A stretch of DNA of 64,000 nt from Rhodococcoides corynebacterioides (lineage in GTDB: Bacteria > Actinomycetota > Actinomycetes > Mycobacteriales > Mycobacteriaceae), in contig NZ_JABUBU010000006.1 of the NCBI RefSeq assembly GCF_019834675.1, positions 1-64,000 of the forward strand, given 5' to 3'. A model generated the notes under the pieces. It did no database searches. It was not told where the DNA came from and saw only the letters and a list, made by a program, of their open reading frames with translations. Position numbers and translations under genes: made by a program. Shown piece after piece: positions 1-8,836 of this stretch; the first letter of the stretch is position 1; every line of letters starts with the position of its first letter.

Positions 1-1
1 T

Positions 2-1003
2 CCCCCTCGCCGCCCCGCTCCGCCGGCCTCGGTCGGTCCCCCGCCCCGCGCGCGACGTCGCCCCCGCTGGGGACGACGCATCGGCCTGGCGCTGGGACTC
101 GTCGTGGTGCTGCTGCTCGGCGGCCTGATCTGGGCCGACACGTCGCTGAATCGGGTGCCCGCCCTCGCGAACTACGACGGCCGTCCGGCCGCGACGCCCG
201 GCACCACCTGGCTGCTGGTGGGTTCGGACAGCCGCACCGGCCTCACGCCGGAGCAGGAGGCGCAGCTGGCCACCGGCGGTGACATCGGGACCGGCCGCAC
301 CGACACGATCCTTCTGATCCACGTGCCGTCGTCGGGACCGACCACCATGGTCTCGCTGCCCCGCGACTGGTACGTGCCGATCCCCGGCTACGGCAGCGAC
401 AAGCTGAACGCGTCGTTCTCCCTCGGCGGCGCACCATTGCTGACGCGCACGGTCGAGGAGGTCACGGGCCTGCGCATCGACCACTACGCCGAGGTCGGCT
501 TCGGCGGGTTCGCCGACATGGTCGACGGCCTGGGCGGCGTCGACCTGTGCGTGCCGTACGACATCGACGATCCCCTGGCGGGGCTCACCGTCTCCGCGGG
601 CTGTCAGGAGCTGACCGGGTCGCAGGCCCTCGGCTTCGTGCGCACCCGCGCCACCCCGCTCGGCGACCTCGACCGGATGAACAACCAGCGACTGTTCCTG
701 TCGTCGCTGCTGTCGAAGGCGACGAGCCCGACGACGTTCCTCAACCCGTTCCGCCTGGTACCGCTGACGCGGGCGCTGGTCTCGTCGCTGCAGGTGGACG
801 AGGGCGACCACATCTGGAACCTCGCGTCGCTGGGCTGGGCGCTGCGCGGCGAGACGGTGACCACGACGATTCCCATCGCCGGGTTCGAGGACGTCGACGG
901 CTCGGGGAACGTGGTGCTCACCGACCGCGAGCGGGCGAGCCGGTTCTTCGACCTGGTCGCGCAGGATCAGCCGCTGCCCCCGGACCTGCTCAGCGGAGGG
1001 TGA
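2..1003 (+). CDS. LytR-CpsA-Psr (LCP) family cell-wall ligase, 5' end outside window
   Basis: LCP proteins transfer cell-wall polymers (arabinogalactan in mycolic-acid bacteria) from a lipid carrier to peptidoglycan on the outer face of the membrane. The frame is open from base 2. The 34 codons before the first GTG (104) encode a Pro/Arg-rich cytosolic tail and the beginning of a membrane helix (IGLALGLVVVLLLGGLIWA), so the true start lies before base 1. LCP core motifs follow in order: LLVGSDSR, GRTDTILLIHV, SLPRDWYVPIP, and the Arg/Asp-rich segment FVRTRATPLGDLDRMNNQR. The C-terminal LytR_C domain found in some members is absent. It converges on the next gene with a 14-bp overlap. Family assignment is strong; the exact substrate is not determined. 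Confidence 0.9.
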   Translation, partial: PPRRPAPPASVGPPPRARRRPRWGRRIGLALGLVVVLLLGGLIWADTSLNRVPALANYDGRPAATPGTTWLLVGSDSRTGLTPEQEAQLATGGDIGTGRTDTILLIHVPSSGPTTMVSLPRDWYVPIPGYGSDKLNASFSLGGAPLLTRTVEEVTGLRIDHYAEVGFGGFADMVDGLGGVDLCVPYDIDDPLAGLTVSAGCQELTGSQALGFVRTRATPLGDLDRMNNQRLFLSSLLSKATSPTTFLNPFRLVPLTRALVSSLQVDEGDHIWNLASLGWALRGETVTTTIPIAGFEDVDGSGNVVLTDRERASRFFDLVAQDQPLPPDLLSGG

Positions 1004-1895
1004 CCTGCCGGCTGCGCAGTCCGTCGCGGGCGCGTCGCTGATCGGGCGTGAGGTCGGAGGTGTCGGCAAGAGTCTCGTCGAGACGGCGGCCGAGCTCGGC
1101 AGTGGCCTCGGCCCACTCGTCGGGATGACGCTCCGGATCGAGGTCGAACACGGGCACCAGCAGGCCGTGGGTGCGGAACGATCCGGCGAACCGCGAGCCC
1201 TCACCGACGTGCAGGTCCCCGCGCGCCGACAACCGCGCGAGGGCGATCATCAGGGCGTCCTCGTCTTCTGGGCGGACCCAGCGGATGTGGGCCTTGTCGC
1301 CCGCGTCGACCCACCAGGCGGCGGACACGCCGTCGGCCGCCAGCCGCGCCGACGGCAGGATCGCGCCGTTCGCGCGCTCGATGGTGGCGGCCACCTCGGC
1401 GTCGGGCTCGACACCCTCGGGAACCCACCAGGAGAAATCCTTGTGGACGGTGATCTCGAGGGGCCGGTCGGCGACGAGGTCGCGCAGAGCCGGAGTCTCC
1501 TCGCTCGGCGACGACGCCTGCAGCGACGTGCCCGGCTCGGCCGTGCGGGTCCACTCCACAGACGCCGCGAGGTCCGCGGACAGATCGGCGGAGAACGTCT
1601 GCACCTGCATCGCGACGAACGCGTGGCGCGCCTCGTCGTCCCGGACGAGCGCACCGACGGCGCCCGGCAGGACGGTGGCGATCGTGGTGGGCCGGTCGCC
1701 GTCGGTCAGCGGCAGCGGCGCGGTGGCCGACGCGACGAACTCGCGCATCGCCACCAGATCGCACTCGAACGCCACGCCCTCGAACGGCCGCGTCGGCGTC
1801 GCCGCCAGCGCCTCCCGCTCGGCCTGGCGCTGCGCCGTCAGTTCCGCGCGGCGGCTGTTCGGCTTCGGTCCACTGTTCCTCTTGCTCTTGCCCAC
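990..1895 (-). CDS. DUF5926 family protein
   Basis: A 301-residue soluble protein that I recognise as the actinobacterial DUF5926 family. It starts MGKSKRNSGPKPNSRR, a basic lysine/arginine-rich N terminus, and has an acidic body with no signal peptide, membrane helix or known catalytic motif. Members are sometimes labelled as a preprotein translocase SecA subunit; nothing here resembles the SecA motor, so that name should not be used. The start at 1895 is the ATG giving this basic N terminus. Its 3' end overlaps the convergent LCP gene by 14 bp. Function unknown. Confidence 0.8.
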   Translation of the reverse strand: MGKSKRNSGPKPNSRRAELTAQRQAEREALAATPTRPFEGVAFECDLVAMREFVASATAPLPLTDGDRPTTIATVLPGAVGALVRDDEARHAFVAMQVQTFSADLSADLAASVEWTRTAEPGTSLQASSPSEETPALRDLVADRPLEITVHKDFSWWVPEGVEPDAEVAATIERANGAILPSARLAADGVSAAWWVDAGDKAHIRWVRPEDEDALMIALARLSARGDLHVGEGSRFAGSFRTHGLLVPVFDLDPERHPDEWAEATAELGRRLDETLADTSDLTPDQRRARDGLRSRQVTLR

Positions 1896-1922
1896 AGCCG
1901 CAGAACCTACCGTGTCTCCGGG

Positions 1923-2699
1923 TCACCGGAGGCCAGGCACCGGGCTCTCGTCGAGCCAGGCCAGCACCTGGCCGGGATGATCGGTCGCGATCCACCGCAC
2001 CCCCAGGTCCTGGCACAGGTGCGCGTCCTCGGCGGTGTTGACCGTCCAGCAGTACGTGGCCCGACCCGCCGCGGCCGCGCGGTCGACCATGGCGGGCCGC
2101 TCGCGGAGGGTGCGGATCGACGGGCCGATCGCCGTCGCCCCCACGGTGGTCGCCGCACCGCCGCCAATGTACCGAGAAGCGTTGCCCAACAACACCGTCG
2201 GCAGCATCGGCGCCGCTCGGCGAACCCGCCACACCGCCGTCGGCGCGAAGGACATGACCACCGCCCGCGACAGCGACGCCGACGGCGGCCGGCCGATGCC
2301 GAACCGGTGCAGTTCTGCCAACACCGCGTTCTCGATGAGTCCGCCGTAGCGCACCGGGTGCTTCGTCTCGACGAAGATCCGCGCCGGCTTGGCCTTCCAC
2401 TGCAGCACCAGATCCACCAGATCGGAGAACAGCAGGACGTTCGCCGGGTCGTCGGCCGTGCCGTAGTCGTGGCCCGCCATCGCCTCGTAGGTCAGGGTGC
2501 TGACGATCCCCGAGCCGCTCGACGTGCGATCGATGCGGCGGTCGTGCACGCACACCACCCGGCCGTCGCGCGTCAGGCGGACGTCGCATTCCACGCCGTC
2601 GGCACCCTCGCGCAGGGCCTGCTCGTAGGCGACGAGGGTATGTTCCGGCCGCATGCCCGACGCCCCCCGATGCGCCACCACCAGCGGTGCCAGGCTCAT
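1923..2699 (-). CDS. Glycerophosphodiester phosphodiesterase
   Basis: Hydrolyses glycerophosphodiesters to glycerol-3-phosphate and an alcohol (GDPD family). The 258-residue protein has the family signature at its N terminus: the catalytic HRG (VVAHRGASG), the metal-binding ExD (ADGVECDVRLT) and the second catalytic His in VVCVHDRRIDR. Later conserved pieces are RIFVETKHP and the C-terminal TVNTAEDAHLCQDLGVRWIATDHP. There is no signal peptide, so it is probably cytosolic. The frame is open further upstream, but the ATG at 2699 gives the canonical start and overlaps the stop of the upstream gene as ATGA, which implies translational coupling with the DUF4328 protein. Confidence 0.92.
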   Translation of the reverse strand: MSLAPLVVAHRGASGMRPEHTLVAYEQALREGADGVECDVRLTRDGRVVCVHDRRIDRTSSGSGIVSTLTYEAMAGHDYGTADDPANVLLFSDLVDLVLQWKAKPARIFVETKHPVRYGGLIENAVLAELHRFGIGRPPSASLSRAVVMSFAPTAVWRVRRAAPMLPTVLLGNASRYIGGGAATTVGATAIGPSIRTLRERPAMVDRAAAAGRATYCWTVNTAEDAHLCQDLGVRWIATDHPGQVLAWLDESPVPGLR

Positions 2700-3694
2700 C
2701 CCACCGCCTCCGCTTTCTCCGTCGTCTCGGTCGGGTCGGTCTGCTCGGCCCGGTCGGCCTGTTCGGTCGGGTCGGCCCTCTCGGACCGGGGCGGCGCGAC
2801 GACCCACCGGGTGGGGACGCGGTGCTCGCCGCCGGCGGTGCGGTCCTCCGCACGGCGCAGCAGGACCACGGTCGTCGCCGCCAGCGCGGCCCCGACGACG
2901 TCGGTCACCATCGCGGCGACGACGCCGTTGGCCTGCGCCTGGATCCCGTCGCCGAAGCGGAAAGCGGTGGCGATCGCCAGCATCGCCCAGTTGATCACCC
3001 ACAGCGCCCACCACCACGGGAGGACCGGACTCATCCGCGTGCCGTGCCGGGAGACGCGGGCCAGCTCGGTGAGGAACACCCCCGGCATCACGAGGTTCAC
3101 GATCGGCACGAGCGATCCCAGGTACAGGGTCCGGGACCGGCGGGGGTCGGTGGCCCCGACCGCGGCGTAGGCCTCGGACCGCGCCCGACACAGCCACGCG
3201 ACCGACGCGACGGCGGCCGCGACCCCGAAACCGACGGCGAGGGCCCCGAAACACCACACGGCGGCGTCGGACAGTGCGAGCACCACGGGCTCGACGAGGC
3301 GTTGGCGGTTGACGAGCAGCACGGCATAGCGCCCCAGCTCGGCCAGTGCGGCGGCGAGCAGAACGACGACGGCGAGGCCGAGCAGGCGTGGCGCGCGATC
3401 GGCCCAGCGGTCTGCGCGTCCGACCACCGGCGTCGGGGACGCGACGACCGTGGGCAGACCCCAGCGCGGCATCTCGGCGTAGGACGGAGTCGGTCCCGCG
3501 GCGACGCGGCGCGCCGGTCGACGGCCCCCCGGCGAGGTGGCGACCCAGCGGAAGTTCCGACGCACCGACCCGGGCTGCGCGCCCACGGGCACCGGGGACA
3601 GCAGGACGCCCCGGCACCGCGGGCACCACTGCAACGGTCGAGGTCCGACGTCGATGCGGTGCCGACAGCGCGCGCAGATCTGGGAGTAGATCAT
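2696..3694 (-). CDS. DUF4328 membrane protein with N-terminal zinc ribbon
   Basis: A 332-residue protein. Residues 1-35 carry two CxxC pairs (CARC and CPRC) that look like a zinc ribbon. After a Pro/Arg-rich linker there are about six hydrophobic helices, including LLGLAVVVLLAAALAELG, a second around residues 135-165, and the aromatic PWWWALWVINWAML typical of DUF4328. The C terminus is a Thr/Glu/Ala-rich tail (ADPTEQADRAEQTDPTETTE). It lies directly upstream of, and is coupled by ATGA to, the glycerophosphodiesterase. The molecular role of DUF4328 is unknown; the zinc ribbon suggests a protein or nucleic-acid contact at the inner face of the membrane. Confidence 0.82.
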   Translation of the reverse strand: MIYSQICARCRHRIDVGPRPLQWCPRCRGVLLSPVPVGAQPGSVRRNFRWVATSPGGRRPARRVAAGPTPSYAEMPRWGLPTVVASPTPVVGRADRWADRAPRLLGLAVVVLLAAALAELGRYAVLLVNRQRLVEPVVLALSDAAVWCFGALAVGFGVAAAVASVAWLCRARSEAYAAVGATDPRRSRTLYLGSLVPIVNLVMPGVFLTELARVSRHGTRMSPVLPWWWALWVINWAMLAIATAFRFGDGIQAQANGVVAAMVTDVVGAALAATTVVLLRRAEDRTAGGEHRVPTRWVVAPPRSERADPTEQADRAEQTDPTETTEKAEAVG

Positions 3695-3713
3695 CGGGAC
3701 GACCGGTCGCGGG

Positions 3714-4061
3714 TCAGTAGACGGTGGCGGGTCGGCCGGCGTCGTCGACCACCGGAAGCTTAGCCTGCTGCCAGGCCACCATGCCGCCGTCGACGTTCAC
3801 CGCGTCGATCCCCGCGCGCTGCAGGTACTCGACGACGCGCGCCGAACGCCCGCCCTGGCGGCACACGACGTACAACTCGCCGTCGACGCTGATCTCGGCG
3901 AGTCGCGACGGGACGTCACCCATCGGAACGTGGACGGCGCCGGGGGCGTGGCCCTGCTGCCACTCGTCGTCCTCACGGACGTCGAGCAACGTGGCCTCGG
4001 CACGCTCGGGCACCTCGGCGACCGACACGGACGGAATGGACGGACCGAACCCCTGGCTCAC
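3714..4061 (-). CDS. Rhodanese-like domain protein
   Basis: A single rhodanese domain of 115 residues, presumably a cytosolic sulfurtransferase. Visible motifs: LLDVREDDEWQQGHAPGA (the conserved DVRE and GHxPGA elements) and the active-site loop VVCRQGGRSA with the catalytic Cys. The C-terminal half contains the usual VDGGMVAW. The ATG at 4061 lies only 14 bp from the left direct repeat of the genomic island, so its promoter region is island-side DNA or the repeat itself. Confidence 0.92.
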   Translation of the reverse strand: MSQGFGPSIPSVSVAEVPERAEATLLDVREDDEWQQGHAPGAVHVPMGDVPSRLAEISVDGELYVVCRQGGRSARVVEYLQRAGIDAVNVDGGMVAWQQAKLPVVDDAGRPATVY

Positions 4062-4908
4062 ACCGTCGATCCTGTCACGCCGCGCTGGGCTGTGCCACGG
4101 TCCGTCGTAGGGCCGGCCGCTGCGGCGTACGCGGTGAGCTCAAGGGTGGTGATGATGTGGTCGATGCCGTGCAGCGTCTTCCGCCGGAAGCGGTCCCCGG
4201 CCGCCCGGTCACTGTCGGCGATGGTCTGCAAGTCGTAACGTTGCGCTCGGCCGACCCACCGCACGCCGCGGGCGAGGTCGTGGCCGTCGCGTTTGTTCGA
4301 GGTGAAGAGAGCAGGCCCGGGGGCCGAGACAGGGCGTTAGTCGCCAACGCCGCCGTCTTACCCAAGCTAGGGCCGGCGACGGCGAGCAGGACGTCCTCCC
4401 AGGACATGAACACGTCCTTGCGGCCGACGACCGTGCGCCCCACCACGACTCCGATGTCGCGAGTCTCGAAATTTCGGTCGGTGACCTCGGCCAGCTCGGG
4501 CCGCAGCCGCCGCGCCTTGTCGCGGGCCTGTTTGCCGGTCACCCCTGTCAACTGCGAGGGCGAGGCCATCAGCTTGGCTCGGGCGTCGATCGACGCGCTC
4601 GGCCCGCGCCGCTGCCGCCGCAGGTACCCGACGAGGAACACCAGAGCGAGGACGGCCAGAGCGCCGAGAACCAGCAGCACTGTGGACACGGTCGGCCACA
4701 CCAGTTTCCCGGTAGCGACCTCGATAAGCGCCTGGAACGGGTTGCCGGGGGTCGATGCACCGGTGCCGGTGAGGGCGTGACCGGCGCGCAATGCGCCGTA
4801 GGCGGCGGCGACCAGAGCGATGAAGCCGAGGACGAGGGCCAACTGGATCGCCGACGCACCGCCGGAGGTTCCGGCACCCTTCGAGGTGGGGGTGCGGGTG
4901 GCGCTCAC
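4058..4908 (-). pseudogene. Frameshifted, truncated TraG/VirD4-type conjugative coupling protein
   Basis: The N-terminal part reads as an actinobacterial conjugation coupling ATPase. There are two membrane helices (about residues 20-42 and 68-95), a cytosolic linker, and then a Walker A-like loop VAGPSLGKTAALA. Shortly afterwards the frame derails. The expected continuation, FTSNKRDGHDLARGVRWVGR, is found in another frame, so a small indel lies near 4304-4312 in a CTCTCTT stretch. The shifted frame runs only to 4058, ending inside the left direct repeat, so most of the motor domain is missing. Its GTG start at 4908 overlaps the preceding gene as GTGA, typical of a conjugation operon. I read it as a dead remnant of an integrative conjugative element or plasmid. 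Confidence 0.8.
4076..4109 (+). repeat. Left direct repeat of genomic island (putative attL)
   Basis: This 34-bp stretch matches 12250-12283 with a single mismatch (T at 4086, A at 12260). The last 23 bp (4087-4109, beginning GGGCTGTGCCACGG) are identical. Sequence outside the copies is unrelated. It sits 14 bp from the rhodanese start codon. It is not a tRNA 3' end. The simplest reading is a recombination core duplicated when the island integrated. Confidence 0.7.
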
Positions 4909-5621
4909 AGCGACACCTCCTGGTCGAGGGTGGTGGCCTGTGCGAGCGCCGGGGCAGGGCGGGACGGGCCGTAGTCCGCGTCCACCGCGGGTGCGGAGAG
5001 GGCGACCGGCCCGGGGGATGCGAGCTCGGCGGTGGTGACGTCGGTACCGGGACGCACTCCGGCGACGGTGTCGGCTTGGGCGTCGGCCATCACTGCCGCT
5101 TCCTGCTCGGCGTCGACGGCGGGGTCGGAGACGAATGCATCGACGCCGGGATCGTCGACGGTCTCGAGGTCGAGTTCCTCCTGCAGCTCGTCGAGGTCGA
5201 TGCCGGCGTCCTCAAGAACCGAGTTCCAGGCATCGGCGTGCGCGATCGCGGTGGTCCAGGCGTGCATGGCCTCGCCGGTGCCCTCCGCGTTGTAGTGGGC
5301 TGTGGCGGCGGCGGACACCTCGCTGGCGATGCCGGCCCGGATCGCGGCATGCAGCAGACGATCCGAATCAAGGTCGCTCTCGCGAGCCACGTCTCGACGA
5401 GCGCGTCGGTAGGCGGCAGCGGGACGTTCGGTGCGGTGTGCGGCATCGCGGTCGGTCTCGGCGGCGCGGGCCTGTGCGAGGCGGTCACCGATGTCGCGGC
5501 GTGTCAGTGCGTCGATCGCAGCCTGCACACCGATGCGGTAGCCGACCCGAGTCAGGGTGTGGCGCTGCGCCGCCGACAAGCGGGACGAGGACGAAGGACG
5601 GTCGAGAAAGGGGAGCTTCAT
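4905..5621 (-). CDS. Unrecognised protein of a conjugation-type operon
   Basis: A 238-residue protein from the ATG at 5621 (MKLPFLDRPSSSS); the frame is open further upstream. It is rich in Ala, Asp and Glu. The middle is predicted helical (DRLAQARAAETDRDAA and following), followed by an acidic stretch (DLDELQEELDLETVDD) and an Ala/Pro-rich tail. No catalytic motif or membrane segment is visible. It overlaps the start of the coupling-protein pseudogene as GTGA, so it probably belonged to the same transfer module. I cannot name it. Confidence 0.6.
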   Translation of the reverse strand: MKLPFLDRPSSSSRLSAAQRHTLTRVGYRIGVQAAIDALTRRDIGDRLAQARAAETDRDAAHRTERPAAAYRRARRDVARESDLDSDRLLHAAIRAGIASEVSAAATAHYNAEGTGEAMHAWTTAIAHADAWNSVLEDAGIDLDELQEELDLETVDDPGVDAFVSDPAVDAEQEAAVMADAQADTVAGVRPGTDVTTAELASPGPVALSAPAVDADYGPSRPAPALAQATTLDQEVSL

Positions 5622-6042
5622 GGGACGGAGGGCCTTGTCTGGGAGCGTCGGCCAGCCCGCGACACCACACTGCACGCGCAGCCCACGATGAACCCCGTGG
5701 GCGGCGACGGTGATCGCTGCTGGGTGGACGCTCGACCGTGACCCTCATCGACGGTCGAACGATCACATCGTAACGCCGTTCGTTCTTATGTCCACGGGAG
5801 CAGCAGCCGGTGACCCGAGTATGACCGAGGTCACAGTGATTTGGTTGTCGGTTCTGTCCTTACGGATGAGGGTGACGTCGGCGGTGTAGGTGGTGTCCCA
5901 TCGAGCTCGACTAGGCGCATGGACCCTAAGCACTGTGCTTCTTGGACCGTGAGTCTTCCCGGGCGCGCCCGGGACACTGCCTGCAGGCTCCGCCGTCCAC
6001 CTCGACAGGAGCACACACCGAACGTTTGAGAGGCAGCAGTCC
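5622..6042. other. Intergenic region inside the island, with an inverted repeat
   Basis: About 420 bp without a convincing gene. It contains the inverted repeat TCGACCGT (5732-5739) / ACGGTCGA (5751-5758) with an 11-nt loop, a possible operator between two divergently transcribed genes. A minus-strand frame at 5763-6182 ends in protein-like sequence (YTADVTLIRKDRTDNQITV) but lacks a credible start. I see nothing else here. Confidence 0.4.
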
Positions 6043-6684
6043 ATGCAGTCACGCGCGATCGACTTCGCCGCAGCAGTAATTCGTTGGTCCCCACAGAACG
6101 GCACCGCCTTCACGGGTGCGGACGGCGCCCTCCTGACTTTGCTACGGAAACGCAACGTCGGGGAGGGCCCTCTGTGGGTCATTCACGAGGACGACGCGAC
6201 CATCACCGGTGCTGTGGGCCTGCTCAAGTCCCTGTCGGCCGGCGGCCGCTCGGAGGTAATGAGGAAGGGGATGTCACTCGGCCATCGCGAAGGATGTGTC
6301 GTGTTGGCGTTCCCAAGAATTGCACGCCTCTCGGAAGTCTCCCGCGGCCTGCAACCAGGCGGAACAGTGGTGGTGTTCGAGTACGGTGCCCCACCCGCGA
6401 TCGACGGTCGGATGGCGGCGACGGGCGCCTACGACTTGCGGACCGGGGAGACTACACCATTGCTTGACGAGGAATTGCGGGAAACCTTCACGTCCATGCT
6501 GATGTGGAAAAGAGAGATCGGGGAGGGTGCGAGACGTGGACGGCAGAGGCACCTCGTGCAGAGACCTCTCGCGCGAATCAAGCAGGCTGGTCTCGACGAA
6601 GACTTCGTCGTCACCTACTGTGCCGCATTGGGCCTGTACGACCAATATTTCGATCGGCTTCGCGAGCACTACAGACAAGCGTGA
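6043..6684 (+). CDS. Hypothetical protein of the island
   Basis: A 213-residue protein with an ATG at 6043 preceded by a GAGAGG ribosome-binding site. It reads as a real protein, with mixed hydrophobic and charged segments such as LLTLLRKRNVGEGPLWVIHEDD, LQPGGTVVVFEYGAPP and AALGLYDQYFDRLREHYRQA. No signal peptide, membrane helix or recognisable active site was seen. It is the only sizeable plus-strand gene upstream of the AIPR gene, 367 bp away. I do not recognise the family. Confidence 0.6.
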   Translation: MQSRAIDFAAAVIRWSPQNGTAFTGADGALLTLLRKRNVGEGPLWVIHEDDATITGAVGLLKSLSAGGRSEVMRKGMSLGHREGCVVLAFPRIARLSEVSRGLQPGGTVVVFEYGAPPAIDGRMAATGAYDLRTGETTPLLDEELRETFTSMLMWKREIGEGARRGRQRHLVQRPLARIKQAGLDEDFVVTYCAALGLYDQYFDRLREHYRQA

Positions 6685-7051
6685 ACGCCCGTCGTTCAGC
6701 GGCGTGATCCACACGCCCGGCCGACTCGTTGCCACTCAGACGCTCCTGCTCAAGTGTCCTGAACTTCGAGTTTACCGTGTGCAACCATCCGCTGAGAGTG
6801 AGCATCCGACTCCTTGAGAGAAGCAGCACCAGCAATGGGGGGGCACTGGGTTGGTCGCATGAGAGCCCACGCCCGCCGCCGAGTCCTACACCTGACGGGA
6901 CGAGAAACTTACGACTACGGATGTCTGTCTCCCGAGGCGGAACGAATGCGGTTTGCCGTGCTGACGCATCCGCGCCGTGCCCGGCTAAGGTCGCTGGGCC
7001 TGTGCTGTCAGGCATAATGCGTTGACGGGCAGGTAACCAGGAGGGAACGCT
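6685..7051. other. Intergenic region upstream of the AIPR gene
   Basis: No supported gene. Just before the AIPR start there is a possible -10 element CATAAT (7013-7018) without a good -35, and a strong ribosome-binding site AGGAGGG (7039-7045) six bases before the ATG at 7052. Confidence 0.4.
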
Positions 7052-8836
7052 ATGGCGGCGCAGGGCGGCTCAACGCAAAGTACAGCTGGATACGCAGCCT
7101 TCGAAAGCCGCGACGACCTGCAGGCTTACGGCGACAACGCACTTCTGCTCTTCGTGGCTCAGATGCGACTCGGTTTCGACGACGTAGACACTTTTGCGTC
7201 GAATAGCTTGACGGACGGCAACAACGACAAGAAGTGTGACCTCGTCGCCGTCTCCGCCGACAAACAGCGCATTGTTCTTGCTCAGGGCTACATGACTTCT
7301 AAGGTCCCGCTAGGAGCGGCGCCTGCGAACAAAGCTAGCGACTTGAACACGGGAGTTAGTTGGCTGCTGGATGGCGACCTCGACAAGCTTCCGGAAACGT
7401 TGCGCGGTGCGGCGGAGGAAGTTCGAGACGCGCTGCACGGTGGAGAAATCCGCGAACTTCAGCTATGGTACGTGCACAACTGCGTCGAATCCAGCAACGT
7501 CGGTACAGAATTGGCGCAGGCGATAAAGACGGCCAACAGGGTTATCAAAGCGACGTTCCCGGACCTCGACATCGACGTATCGGCAACTGAAATCGGTCGA
7601 AGCGCATTAGAGGATGAGTACGCACGCATGCAGGCACCCATCCTCGTTTCCGAAGAATACACCTTCAAGGTCCCTGGCGGTTTTGAATTGTCCGCTCAGG
7701 ATTGGAGCGCATTTTCGACCGCAGTAGCAGTTGCTGACTTGCGAGCCCTCTGGGCCGACCACAAGGCTAGCCTCATGTCACCGAACCTTCGAGACTATTT
7801 GGGCGTGGTCCGGTCGAGTGGAAATATAAATTTTGGAATCAAAGAGACGGCAAAAGGGCAGCCAGACAACTTTGCGATTTATAACAACGGCATCACCGTG
7901 TTGGTGAATGATTACGTGCACGTCGTCGACGACGACGGCAAGCACACTCTTCGAGTAAAGGGTGTGGGGATTGTGAACGGGGGTCAAACCACTGGGGCTT
8001 TGGGAAGCCTAGATGCAACGGAAGCCGGAACAGCCCATGGGGCCAGGGTGATGGCCCGTTTTGTCAAATGCACGAATGAGTCCGTGCTGGGAGACATTGT
8101 CAAATACAACAACACGCAGAACAAAGTAGAAGCGACTGACTTTCGTAGCAAAGATGCCGTGCAGGATAGGCTGCGAAAGGAGTTCTCGCGGATACCTGAA
8201 GCCGACTACCGAGGTGGCCGTCGAGGAGGCACGACCGACGCTATCCTCCGCATGAAGACGCTCGTTCCGGACTCGTCCGTGGCCCAGTCTCTTGCGGCCT
8301 TCCACGGCGAGCCCAACCTTGCTTATAACGAAACGCGGAGTATCTGGGACAATGACGCCGTGTATTCGTCTGTCTTTCGCGATACAGTCACCGCGTCTCA
8401 CATCGTCTACGCTTACGGTCTACTAAAGGCGATCGAAAAGACAAAGAAAGACATGCTTGCCATCCCGGAAAATTCCCGAACGCGCGCTCAGAAACAGCAC
8501 GCTGCTTATTTTAGCGCCCGGGGTTCGAACTACTTGTTAATGGCGGCGCTTGGTTCGTGCATCGAAACGGTTCTCGGTGTGGCCATCGCAGATCGATACG
8601 CACTGAGTTTCAAGAAGAATCTGTCGCCGGCGGATGCGACTAAGGCCTGGCAGCCCGTCGTGGAGTTGGCAACAGCTTTATCGTCAATGTTGTCGCCGGC
8701 AACAGACCGTGGTTTAAAGTCCCAGGATCGGGTCAGAAAAGCGATTGAAGATTTTAGTGCGATGTTAGAGGTAGCCAGGTCTGCTAATCCTGGTCCCTTC
8801 GATGCGCTGGCGGATATGACCTATACGGGCGTTTGA
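7052..8836 (+). CDS. AIPR (abortive infection phage resistance) family protein
   Basis: A 594-residue protein. The central part carries the AIPR hallmark: FAIYNNGITVLVND followed by GVGIVNGGQTTGALGSL (about residues 275-320). The N-terminal region (about residues 50-85) resembles the nuclease-like PD-(D/E)xK segment of these proteins, with TDGNNDKKCDLVAV followed by IVLAQGYMTSK. The usual QxK is here Q78-G79-Y80, so the expected catalytic Lys is missing. AIPR proteins are found in phage-defence islands; their biochemistry is poorly defined. A strong AGGAGGG site precedes the ATG. Base composition is clearly lower than in the flanking chromosome, with many A/T third positions, which supports recent transfer. 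No partner gene is adjacent, so it may act alone. Family assignment good, mechanism unknown. Confidence 0.82.
   Translation: MAAQGGSTQSTAGYAAFESRDDLQAYGDNALLLFVAQMRLGFDDVDTFASNSLTDGNNDKKCDLVAVSADKQRIVLAQGYMTSKVPLGAAPANKASDLNTGVSWLLDGDLDKLPETLRGAAEEVRDALHGGEIRELQLWYVHNCVESSNVGTELAQAIKTANRVIKATFPDLDIDVSATEIGRSALEDEYARMQAPILVSEEYTFKVPGGFELSAQDWSAFSTAVAVADLRALWADHKASLMSPNLRDYLGVVRSSGNINFGIKETAKGQPDNFAIYNNGITVLVNDYVHVVDDDGKHTLRVKGVGIVNGGQTTGALGSLDATEAGTAHGARVMARFVKCTNESVLGDIVKYNNTQNKVEATDFRSKDAVQDRLRKEFSRIPEADYRGGRRGGTTDAILRMKTLVPDSSVAQSLAAFHGEPNLAYNETRSIWDNDAVYSSVFRDTVTASHIVYAYGLLKAIEKTKKDMLAIPENSRTRAQKQHAAYFSARGSNYLLMAALGSCIETVLGVAIADRYALSFKKNLSPADATKAWQPVVELATALSSMLSPATDRGLKSQDRVRKAIEDFSAMLEVARSANPGPFDALADMTYTGV

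Noticed and set aside
990-1895. SecA subunit annotation for the DUF5926 protein
   Set aside because: No Walker motifs or SecA domains; the name is a common mis-transfer.
4076-4109. Repeat as a tRNA-derived attachment site
   Set aside because: No T-arm or CCA-like sequence and no tRNA adjoining either copy.
5763-6182. Minus-strand frame ending in protein-like sequence
   Set aside because: No plausible start and it overlaps the 6043 gene; possibly a fragment.
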